DNA of 64,000 nucleotides from Sceloporus undulatus. Its lineage: Eukaryota; Chordata; Lepidosauria; Squamata; Phrynosomatidae. The stretch spans positions 186,096,418 to 186,160,417 of the forward strand of contig NC_056523.1 of NCBI RefSeq assembly GCF_019175285.1, given 5' to 3'. The stretch's first letter is position 1; every line of letters starts with the position of its first letter. Made by a program: the position numbers and the translations under genes. Below are positions 58,801 to 64,000 of the stretch, in pieces. The notes below the pieces were generated by a model. The model worked only from the letters and a program-made list of their open reading frames with translations, did not search any database and was not told the origin of the DNA.

Positions 58801-61800
58801 AATCAGCAGTAGCAAAACATGTTATACACCACCCTGGGCACAAAATGCTGTTTGAAAACACTGAAATTCTGGACCATGCCAGCAGCTATCAGGTCAGAAT
58901 GCACAGGGAAGCCATTGAAATCCACAAACACTTGGACAACTTCAACAGAAAAGAAGAAACCCTTAAAGTGAACAAAGTTTAGCTACCAGTCCTGAAAAAC
59001 AGCAAAATCAGGACTCAGCAAATGCAAATGAGAAATCACCCAGGGTCAGGGATTTTCCCAGCAAACAATGATCACTAATTAAACAGATACTAATCCTCTT
59101 TGCATATCCTCCCACCCTGAGGTCCTGCTATCAACAACAAAATAATACACAACTTAATATGGAAATCACTCTTCCCTACTCTGGATCACAGAGTATAATA
59201 TATCCCACTCTCTTCCATGGCAGCATTCTCTGAAGATGCCAGCCACAGATGCTGGCGAAACATCAGGAATAAACTCTTCTAGAACATGGCCCAAAAAACC
59301 TACAAAAAACTATTAATCAGAAATGTCTCTAAAAATGCCCTTGAAAAGCAACTAGAAAATGTGATTCCATCACTACATCAAGCCTGTAATATCATTCCTT
59401 ATCATGCCATTGTTATCAAAAATTTAAACCAGAAACTCCACTATTTAGCTTTGGCTGCTCAACTTACCTTCACCTTGTACTGCCAAATCATGCGCCAAAA
59501 GTCAAATACTGTATGTGGAAGAGGACCTTGGGTTGCAATGTAGGATCTCTTGTTATCCACACCCTGGAAGAATGGGGAGAATTAAGAGAATGACAAACAT
59601 CAATCAGCACTTTACATTGTGCTGAACAATGCTACTGTGTTGAAAAACCAAGTTGCCACTGATAATAAGCATTGATAATATCTGCGGGAAAGCCCTCAGA
59701 TAAAGGAAGAGGTTGACAACTGTTTGAAGAGAAGGATAAACAAAGGGCTTTGGGTAATTCACCCTATTTTATCTGTACAGTACTTGATTAATGTGATATT
59801 CATATAATTACAAGTAGCATGGCCAGTGCTTAACAGCAGTTGGTGTGCACTTTGCTTGCTACTCTAATATTCATATTTGCAATATATGGGAAATTTAAAC
59901 TGGCTGTTTTGTGGAAAGAGAGGAATCTTATCTCAAAGTTTAGGGCCAAAGGTTAATTACATGGTTTGCAATCATGTAATTTTTTTTTGCTTTAATTAAC
60001 CCTCCTAGGTATGTGTGGAGAGGTCTGATAGGTTATTTCCATCAGAACTGTACTGTGGGGAAACTTAACCCTTGATTTCCTAGTTGCAGTCCTGAGAAAA
60101 GTCACATATACTTCCCTATGCATTTCTGCCAATGGCTCTCATTCTCCCTCTCCCTTATCCTCTCATTTGTCCCCTGGTCCTGACCCTTTGTCATCACATT
60201 GTCAAATTCCTCTCTGGAACCATGTGAACTAGAATTTTTTAAAAAGTGCAATCAGAGACTTTTTGGATCAGAGGCAGAGTTATCATCACTCTTGTACAGT
60301 AATTTCAAACTGTGTGCCATGCATACAAATATGTCATGACAGAGTTGTCTAATTGTCTAGAGAAAAAATATTCAGTTGAAAGAGGACTTTGTGAGACACA
60401 AATACTGCCCCCCCCAAAGGAAGTTGAGTGCTGGACCTCTCTGAGGTTAACTGTGGTGCTGTCCACACTGGCCAGAATAGTCCAGGGGCAACCCAGAGTA
60501 TCCTGGCCCTGTTACTTTGGCTTTCTGTTTTGATGCTGAGCAGCTGTTTGCATATGTGTCCCACTATGCTGCCCAGCATGGCAGCAAGTTGCTTGCTTTT
60601 GAGGTCAGTATGAGGTGCCAAGTCTCAATCACATATGTGTGTGCCTGGTTCTGACCTCAGAGCAAAGCAACCTGTGGTAGCGATGGCTGTGCCAGGTGGC
60701 ACAGCAGCATGCATGTCCAAACAACTATCCAGCATCAGAATAGAGAGCTCTGGATCTTCCAGGAACATCCAAAGCAAATGGTGAGTCTTTAAAATCCACA
60801 TTAGTGGTGTTGTACCCCAGGCTTGGCAGTGAATACATTGTCCAGACTGTTTGTGTCAGACTTGGGGATTGGACCTTGCATCATCCAGACTCTCCGTCAA
60901 GAAGCTGGGGAGAGGCCGGTTTATTTGGCCTGTGCAGACAGAGCATGTGTTGAACTGGCTTTGACTTCTTTCAGTTAGCCTAAGCTGAAGACACCCAGGT
61001 GTTGAGTACTAACCAGTCAATCACTCCCAATGTAAAGGTTCAGCAAAAATATTCAATGTCACAAATATTCAATTCTAGTTGTCTCTCTCAATGATCTGCT
61101 GTTCTTGACTGTCTCCTCCTAGTCATAAGGTACATTCAGATCCTTGACTCATATAACAAGTGTTCCTAGCAGTGGTTTTTTGGGTTTTTTTTTTTTTGCT
61201 CCAATGCACTCTAAAAGTAAACTTTTAAGGTGGTGTAAATATGAACTGGCATAGTCCAAGACATTTTGTTGTCTGAGACAGAACAGCAAAGGGAGCCTCC
61301 AAGCTCAGTCATAGTACTCTGAACCATCCCAAGTTCTTTTGCCATCAGAGGTAGAACATTCCATAAGCATCTTTTCATCTCTGGCAATAAAATAACCAAT
61401 TATATACCAAACCAACCAACCATTTCCTGCCCTCTTATGACATCTTAGATCTGCTGCCTGAGGCAGTTGCCTCCTCTACCTAATGGAAAAGCCATCCCTG
61501 AAGTGAACTCAGCCTCTCGTTTCAATTTGGAAAAACAGTGTGCCAGTGCCTTTTGATGATGGGAAGTCTGAGAAACATTGCTGTCATGATGTGTGGTCTC
61601 TTGCATATCGATGCTCTGTTACCTGAATGAAGTTGGCATTGATATAATCTGTCTGTCCTTCTGCCAGTAAGTTTAAAACAACTCGCGTCTGGTCGTCTGT
61701 AAAAAGTACACAACTAGAGGTTGGTATTTGGATGTGAGATACCCCCCCCCCACGCTGAAAATACCAGAGATTCTCAAGTAGGACTTGGAAGAAACTTTGC

Positions 61801-63709
61801 CTGAAACCATAGAAGGTGGTTGTTAGTCATAGGTGGTGATAGCAGCAGGCTAGATGGGCCGAAAGACAGAATCAGTATAAGGTGGTTTCCTAGGTTTCCC
61901 AATAATTCAATAACAGCTGGAGGGTCACATGTTCCCCACATCTGCTATTACAGCATACCATATTCTGGTCACAGCTGGCAGGTCTCCAGCATCTCAAAGC
62001 CTCAGGCTTATTTGTAGTGATATCATCAAGGGTGAGGCTCTGTGATGTCATGGAAGTGCCAATTCATAAACGACAAAAATGTCATCCTTACGTGGGGTTG
62101 AAAGATGTAGATTAGCAATGAAGTGGGATAACTAGAAATGCAGAGTGAAGGGATCTCGCAGCACCTTTGAGACTAACTGGGGAAAAAAGTTGGATCATAA
62201 GCTTATGTAGACTTGGGACCTGTGCAGGCCGGCACTTTGGGCCTGTCTGGGAGGGGGAGTTGGGACGTAGAGTCTCTACAATGCATGCCCCAGCTCTGCC
62301 TCCAGGGCACCTTGACGCCACATACTGTTCCACATGGCACATAGCATCACAGCGCTCCTCTGGCGCTGCATTCAGATGACACAGCGCTGAAGGAGCGCCG
62401 TGTAGCCACAGCACTGTGGCTATCACTCCCTTTCCAGAGGGCAAAAAGGGGATGCTTTTTGTGGCTCCTTTTTGTGACCTGGAAAGGCCAGATCAGGACC
62501 ATGGCATGCGGTTCCCATGGCCCTGATCTGGCTGAAAAAGGGGCAGCCTGCATAACTCCTTGGTCTATTTCCTCCATGAATCTGAGGATGTAGACCCAAT
62601 CTAAGAAAGTTTATTGTGCAACTATTTTCACCAGGGGTAGGCAACCTGCGGCCCGCAGGCCGGATGCAGCCTGGCAAGGCCTTGGGACCGGCCCCAGCCC
62701 GGTCCTGCCGCCGATTGCCACCAGGGCCTTTGGCCTCTCGCGCACAGGGGCAAGGGGGGCAATTGTCTATAGAAGCCTCAGAAACATCCATTTATATTTA
62801 CATTTGTAAAAAAAAATCAGCAATTTTTTTTGCGTGTCCTCCACTTTTTTAAAAAAAGTGTCCACCATTTGAAAATGTTGTCCTACATTTGTCCCGGTTT
62901 ATTTATTTATTTAAAAAAAATTTTTTTAGATTATTTAATTATTTATTTTTTGGCTTCAGCCCCCCAGTTGTCTGAGAAACAGCAACCCGGCCCCCGGCTC
63001 AAAAAGGTTGCCTACCCCTGATTTTCACAAATTAGTCTCAATGGTGCTACAAGATCCTTTGCATGCTGATATTTCAGACTAGAGAGCCAGCATGGTGTAG
63101 TGTTTTCAGTGTAGGACTAAGACTCTGTGAATCTGGGTTCAATTCCCCGCTCAGCCATGGAAACCTGCTGGATGACCTTAGGTGAGTCACATCCTCTCAG
63201 CCCCACAAAACCCTATGATAGGGTCACCCTAAGTTGGAAACAATTTGAAGGCACACAACAACAATAAGGCCAGACCAACACAGCTATATCTCTGAATTCT
63301 AGGAATGCAAAAGTCCAAGAAAAAGACAATTTCAGCATGGGAATATTTCTTTTTTTAATTGGGGGAAGATCCAGTTTTTCCACTGAACATTTTTAAATTT
63401 GGGGGTAACATTGAAGGAAGGGGGGATTTTCTTATAGAATACACTCATCCTTCTATATTCACTGGGGTTAGGGGCACAGGACCCCCATGAATGTGGAAAA
63501 ACTGCAATTAACAATACCACAATGTTTACTCCTGAGAGAATCTCTAAGTCCTTCAGTGTCTTTCTCTCCCCATCACCACCCTGCAAGATTGCCAACTTAC
63601 ATGGCAAGATGTCTTTGTAACGGTTCTTCTTGATATTCTCCTTGTTGCCACCAGCCTCTGTGGAAATGCCCTGCTGCTGCTGGAATGCTACAGCCCGGGC
63701 CTTGATTTC
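29969..63709 (-). CDS. PTPN18: PTPN18, PEST-type protein tyrosine phosphatase, exons 2-17; exon 1 outside the window
   Basis: Exons in order are 63601-63709, 61623-61696, 59474-59563, 56561-56599, 56357-56425, 54609-54671, 52444-52586, 52047-52113, 50235-50312, 48677-48766, 39601-39680, 35945-36288, 34916-34998, 33856-33883, 32296-32400 and 29969-30036. The phases close to 509 codons plus TAG. Human is about 460 residues by memory. Catalytic motifs are the pTyr loop [19 protein letters not shown], the WPD loop WPDRGIP, the P-loop [12 protein letters not shown] (C and R present, split by an intron) and the Q-loop QTQEQYEF. After the domain come [38 protein letters not shown] and the C-terminal homology motif [21 protein letters not shown], which in this family binds PSTPIP adaptors. 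Known role: cytosolic phosphatase acting on ERBB2 and on Src-family regulation. The exons at 34916 and 33856 rest mainly on splice signals and phase. Confidence 0.95.
30430..31412 (+). mobile_element. BovB (RTE) LINE fragment, reverse transcriptase to 3' end
   Basis: Translated pieces read [21 protein letters not shown] and GGRNINNLR (RT core). Downstream are [44 protein letters not shown] and [20 protein letters not shown]. This is the order of the BovB ORF2 C-terminal half. Frames are broken between pieces, so it is not active. It ends near ctaataacaatagatgg. It sits in the last intron of PTPN18, on the opposite strand. Confidence 0.9.
32960..33105. repeat. Palindromic element A
   Basis: gagaggacttctgtacctgt and catgtagaagagg at the left pair with cctcttctaca and ggtacaggtgccctctcc at the right. 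The arms are about 40 bp each around a loop with a further inverted word (gcttgtcatggaaccagg). Class unknown. Confidence 0.6.
33340..33500. repeat. Palindromic element B, related to A and inverted
   Basis: tgcttgttacctggttctat followed by gacaagcc is the reverse of the loop words in element A. The flanks ctagagactcatgtgc and gatgcctttctag pair in part. It appears to be an older copy of the same family. Confidence 0.45.
35561..35638. repeat. (AAT)n followed by (CAA)n microsatellites
   Basis: About 14 AAT units, then acactcacat, then about nine CAA units. The same cactcacataa word precedes both runs. Confidence 0.95.
36447..36505 (+). repeat. Short interspersed repeat of unassigned class
   Basis: acctttgagactaacagagt and gatgttgtagcataag recur inverted at 38582-38655 (gctacaacatctttcactca) and in variant form at 62138-62210. 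Confidence 0.55.
36982..38220 (+). mobile_element. L1 LINE insertion with inverted 5' part (twin-priming type)
   Basis: The 15-bp duplication ttattcactttaacc lies at 36967-36981 and 38221-38235. The right end is an A-run after gtaataaa, so the insertion's sense strand is plus. The left two thirds (36982 to about 37815) is inverted. On the minus strand it opens at [13 protein letters not shown] and continues for over 270 codons without a stop as the APE-type endonuclease. Motifs include [35 protein letters not shown] and [11 protein letters not shown]. The remaining part, to 38220, is 3' sequence in plus orientation. The long open endonuclease frame suggests a recent insertion. It lies in the PTPN18 intron between 36288 and 39601. 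Confidence 0.9.
38385..38580. mobile_element. GC-rich non-autonomous element
   Basis: ggcgcgttcacatgccatga and cagagcgtctggacgctcag stand out by CpG content. Inner inverted words (gcactttgtgct type) are present. It is similar in style to 36508-36640 and 62215-62570. Class not assigned. Confidence 0.45.
38721..38962 (+). mobile_element. Sauria-type SINE, full length
   Basis: The head is tgctggcatggtgtagtggt, then gagaccagagttcaa. The body is cttggtgacactggtcaagt. The tail is gacttgaaggcacacaacaa with ACA repeats, as in BovB. Confidence 0.9.
41165..42345 (-). mobile_element. L1 LINE 3' fragment (end of ORF2 and tail), split by SPIN
   Basis: Minus-strand pieces read [20 protein letters not shown] and [16 protein letters not shown], typical of the L1 ORF2 C-terminus. 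The 3' end is at the left, with GTTTTTGTTAAAAAAACAAA and an A-rich tail. Frames are broken. The SPIN-like element at 41480-41677 is inserted in it. Confidence 0.82.
41480..41677. mobile_element. SPIN-like non-autonomous hAT (198 bp)
   Basis: It starts CAGTGGTTCCCCACCTTCCT and continues aatgccgcaaccctttaata and tgttgtggtgacccaaaccc, which I recognise as the SPIN (SPACE INVADERS) consensus. It ends gtagggaaccactg. The flanking 8-bp duplication ctctagta (41472-41479 and 41678-41685) is perfect. It carries no transposase. Confidence 0.92.
43029..43072. repeat. (CA)n microsatellite
   Basis: Runs of CA are broken by three AA changes. Confidence 0.95.
43205..43390. mobile_element. Terminal remnant of a Penelope-like element (inverted repeat)
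   Basis: The left arm (ccatagttttttgtgggttt, ttctagaagaatttattcct, gacgttttgccagcagctgt) and the right arm (aaactcttcctcataaaca, cccaaaaaacccacaaaaaa) mirror each other. They match the ends of the element at 57925-59312. No coding part remains, so the two termini have collapsed together. Confidence 0.7.
43391..43508 (+). mobile_element. L2-like LINE 3' tail
   Basis: gtactgttttaattag, gcccttgtgagctgggaggt and an (AATA)n end resemble the tail at 1670-1912. Confidence 0.5.
43603..43770 (+). mobile_element. Tigger-like element, left part
   Basis: CAGTGGGTCCTTGGTATCTC follows TA. It continues ggataccaaaatccgtggat and ggtatcccttatataaaata, as in Tigger/MER2-type elements. The right terminus was not found. 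Confidence 0.65.
43868..44666. mobile_element. Non-autonomous hAT element, copy 4 (799 bp)
   Basis: It starts caggggtaggcaaccttt and ends gggttgccgacccctg, with the perfect 8-bp duplication cagtattg (43860-43867 and 44667-44674). It contains a CTCC-rich polypyrimidine stretch (44170-44340), the counterpart of the GGA stretch in copy 2. It lacks the 133-bp tandem units. Open frames across it are low-complexity and not genes. Confidence 0.92.
44757..45040 (-). mobile_element. CR1-family LINE 3' end
   Basis: atcatagagttggaaaggaa, gaaatggccatccattctct and gcagcaggaaacaagcttgc follow the same order as the copy at 47393. It is 5'-truncated. Confidence 0.78.
45050..46120. other. PTPN18 intron sequence without recognised features
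   Basis: AT-rich. Apart from short CA-type repeats near 45990-46010, I see no frame, motif or repeat that I can name. Confidence 0.4.
46125..46592 (+). mobile_element. BovB (RTE) LINE 3' fragment
   Basis: Translated pieces read [26 protein letters not shown] and [20 protein letters not shown], then [20 protein letters not shown] and [13 protein letters not shown]. This is the BovB ORF2 C-terminus. Frames are interrupted. It ends in gacttgaagacaattacaac, matching the tail shared with Sauria SINEs. Confidence 0.9.
47393..47830 (-). mobile_element. CR1-family LINE, C-terminal coding end and 3' UTR
   Basis: The minus strand encodes [20 protein letters not shown] and [11 protein letters not shown], the CR1 ORF2 C-terminus. 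It is followed by the 3' segment ending at ccaactctatgattctgtga. It is the longest CR1 copy here and is 5'-truncated. Confidence 0.87.
47942..48014 (+). mobile_element. 5S-rRNA-derived SINE head fragment
   Basis: tcttggaagctgagcaaag, cctggttagtacttggatgg and gagaccactaggcag match the promoter half of 5S rRNA. The 5' end is missing and there is no terminator, so it is not a 5S gene. Confidence 0.75.
48030..48260. mobile_element. GC-rich non-autonomous element fragment
   Basis: ggacagtcttgcactgagga and gcttgccatggccccagtcc resemble the element at 5245-5479 in inverted order. Class unknown. Confidence 0.4.
49195..49975 (-). repeat. Unassigned interspersed repeat, possibly an L2-type LINE 3' region
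   Basis: An AAT-rich start (aataataataatattaattt) is followed by a non-coding stretch with words I associate with reptile L2-group 3' UTRs (acccggaaactaactggcag, acctggacccaaactacgta). There is no long frame and the family call is tentative. Confidence 0.4.
50548..50925. mobile_element. TGCAGAAATAATC-family element holding SINE and Tigger fragments
   Basis: The left half (ctcattcacactgcagaatt) and right half (atttctgtagtgtgaatggc) are the inverted ends. Between them lie a reversed SINE tail (50611-50665, ttgttgttgttctgtgcctt) and the right end of a Tigger-like element (50672-50849, cttctggtcccaagcatttt). Confidence 0.65.
51777..51803. repeat. (TG)n microsatellite
   Basis: About 13 TG units are followed by TATATATA. 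A G-run (about 51536-51549) and a C-run (about 51884-51901) lie nearby. Confidence 0.95.
52047..52586 (-). other. PTPN18: PTPN18 catalytic exon pair (WPD loop and P-loop)
   Basis: Exon 52444-52586 carries [12 protein letters not shown] (WPD aspartate present) and ends in CVHC with a two-base phase. Exon 52047-52113 begins by completing the serine and reads [20 protein letters not shown]. The nucleophile Cys and the P-loop Arg are both intact, so the enzyme is predicted to be active. Confidence 0.95.
53460..54150. other. AT-rich PTPN18 intron sequence, nothing recognised
   Basis: It is low in GC and has no open frame. A diverged TGCAGAAATAATC-type end (attgtagaaataatgctgtt) lies just before it, near 53410. 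Confidence 0.4.
54155..54345. mobile_element. Non-autonomous DNA transposon, TGCAGAAATAATC family
   Basis: gacaccactttaactgccat, gcacccagagctctctgaca, gctaaatatctcacaaaacc and gcattaattctgcagttgaa show the family order. The ends are worn. Confidence 0.75.
55840..55892. repeat. (AC)n-(AT)n microsatellite
   Basis: About 20 AC units are followed by six AT units. Confidence 0.95.
57083..57335 (+). mobile_element. Sauria-type SINE, full length
   Basis: The head is gtgtggcacagtggtttgag, then gtagaccagggtttgaatc. The body is actgagtggccttgggcaaa. The tail is atttgaaggcacacaagtat with CAA repeats to 57335. Confidence 0.9.
57475..57717. repeat. CpG-rich insertion of unknown class
   Basis: tggtcgcgacaacgatccgc, ctatcgatgacgctgcc and repeated gccatgatggcg words contrast with AT-rich intron on both sides. 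Inverted words (ggccgccatgatggcg) suggest a short DNA transposon. No termini could be fixed. Confidence 0.45.
57718..57840 (-). mobile_element. Sauria-type SINE fragment
   Basis: gggcctgtgacttgccccag, tttccatggctgagtgggaa and tttgaaccctgctttcctgg are reversed SINE body and head words. Confidence 0.7.
58080..58313. mobile_element. TA-flanked CpG-rich MITE inside the Penelope-like left terminus (234 bp)
   Basis: It starts CAGTCCGTCCTCGCCTTACG and ends catgggcgcgctg, with TATA context on both sides (58074-58079 and 58314-58317). Inner inverted words include cattggaaacaatg and gcatatgctc. High CpG suggests recent arrival. The Penelope terminus continues on both sides. Confidence 0.8.
59226..59270 (+). 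ncRNA. Hammerhead-like ribozyme motif in the Penelope-like terminus
   Basis: Core elements appear in order: CTGAAGA (59230-59236), a 6-bp stem GCCAGC/GCTGGC (59238-59243 and 59251-59256), GAAA (59257-59260), then catc. Flanking TTCT and AGGA can form the outer stem. Penelope-like elements are known to carry minimal hammerheads in their terminal repeats. One extra U sits between the core and the stem, and the third stem is only one or two pairs, so activity is unproven. The matching copy in the left terminus (minus strand, about 58003-58045) has lost the GAAA guanine. Confidence 0.45.
59580..61620. other. PTPN18 intron between exons 61623 and 59563, little recognised
   Basis: No gene-like frame was found. 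Around 60395-60720 words such as ccaggggcaacccagagtat and gcagcatgcatgtccaaaca are GC-richer and may be an eroded element. Confidence 0.4.
62138..62631. repeat. Composite repeat block: interspersed repeat holding a GC-rich element
   Basis: The left word gcacctttgagactaactgg is the repeat seen at 36447. Its other part may resume past the hAT, near 63029-63065 (gtctcaatggtgctacaaga). Within lies a CpG-bearing piece (62215-62570, agcgctgaaggagcgccgtg) of the same style as 38385-38580. Confidence 0.45.
62632..63020. mobile_element. Non-autonomous hAT element, copy 5 (389 bp)
   Basis: The ends are caggggtaggcaacctgcgg and ggttgcctacccctg, with the perfect 8-bp duplication attttcac (62624-62631 and 63021-63028). 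It is reversed relative to copies 1, 3 and 4. It is in the PTPN18 intron after the first visible exon. Confidence 0.93.
63083..63268 (+). mobile_element. Sauria-type SINE
   Basis: The head is agagccagcatggtgtagtg. The body includes gctcagccatggaaacctgc and gataccctatgatag-like words. The tail is atttgaaggcacacaacaac. Part of the middle is deleted. Confidence 0.88.
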
Positions 63710-63869
63710 CTGCCAGGAGATGGGAACATTCATTTTAGTTATTTAAAATCTTTATATGCTGTCATTCTGTCTGCCCACATGCAGTTTCCAAGGCGGCTGA
63801 CCATAAAATTGCCAAATTGTATGGAGCTCATTTTCATCTGCTACACACACACACAAAATTCTGTTCTTT

Positions 63870-63873
<4 letters not shown>

Positions 63874-63912
<39 letters not shown>
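63874..63912. repeat. (TA)n microsatellite
   Basis: About 18 TA units were read. No PTPN18 exon 1 was found between here and 64000. Confidence 0.95.
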
Positions 63913-64000
63913 CAGTATATATAGGGAGGCAATGATGACTAGAGCTCACACATCTTAGGACTTGGACCACCTTCTTTGGTCCTTAAGGCGAGGAGGAGGA

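Larger units (their letters stand above)
57925..59312 (+). mobile_element. Penelope-like element remnant with GIY-YIG endonuclease frame
   Basis: The element is bounded by inverted termini. The left one holds ccatagttttttgtgggttt and agagtttattcctgacgttt. The right one (about 59150-59312) holds gaaacatcaggaataaactc and cctacaaaaaactatta. Homology between the arms extends inward for roughly 180 bp each. Between them the frame at 58566-58982 (138 codons) has the signature [16 protein letters not shown], then [12 protein letters not shown] with the catalytic Arg, and later [10 protein letters not shown] with the acidic residue. This is the C-terminal endonuclease of Penelope-like retroelements. 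The reverse transcriptase is absent, so the copy is 5'-truncated and dead. It lies in the PTPN18 intron between 59474 and 56599. Confidence 0.87.

Noticed and set aside
1-64000. CRISPR arrays, bacterial operons, retroviral or LTR elements
   Set aside because: Only simple microsatellites and the 133-bp tandem give regular spacing. No gag, pol or env-like frames or LTR pairs were seen. All genes are spliced vertebrate genes.

Overview
The window is nuclear DNA of a squamate reptile, probably an iguanian lizard. The three host genes are split into many short vertebrate-type exons. The repeats are typical of squamates: tRNA-derived Sauria-type SINEs with (ACA)n tails, a 5S-rRNA-derived SINE, BovB, CR1, L1 and L2-like LINEs, a Penelope-like element, a SPIN hAT, and many small DNA transposons. 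The species call is inference from this repeat mix.

Layout. Positions 1-4500 are intergenic and repeat-rich. They hold a tRNA-Glu(UUC) gene cut in two by a hAT transposon. CCDC115 (V-ATPase assembly factor) runs on the minus strand in five coding exons, 11246 down to 4635. A CpG-rich promoter at about 13370-13725 lies between CCDC115 and IMP4. IMP4 (U3 snoRNP Brix protein) runs on the plus strand in nine exons, 13727-27983, and rebuilds to 291 codons. PTPN18 (PEST-family tyrosine phosphatase) runs on the minus strand from 63709 down to 29969. Sixteen exons are visible and exon 1 lies beyond 64000. IMP4 and PTPN18 are therefore tail to tail, about 2 kb apart. All exon joins were placed by hand from splice signals, reading phase and remembered human proteins, and every phase closes.

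The introns record repeated transposon insertion. Five copies of one hAT family each keep an 8-bp target duplication (four perfect, one with a single mismatch). A 198-bp SPIN-like element sits inside an older L1 fragment. An L1 with its 5' part inverted is flanked by a 15-bp duplication. A Penelope-like element with a GIY-YIG endonuclease frame has inverted termini carrying hammerhead-like motifs. Several TA-flanked palindromic elements lie inside older repeats.

One assembly problem is clear. A 100-N gap (6635-6734) is flanked by two flush copies of the same 346 bp, which looks like an unmerged contig overlap.

The three genes do not form a pathway. CCDC115 and IMP4 are a known head-to-head pair that plausibly shares a promoter, and PTPN18 is their neighbour in mammals too. 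No retroviral or LTR element, CRISPR array or bacterial-type operon was seen.
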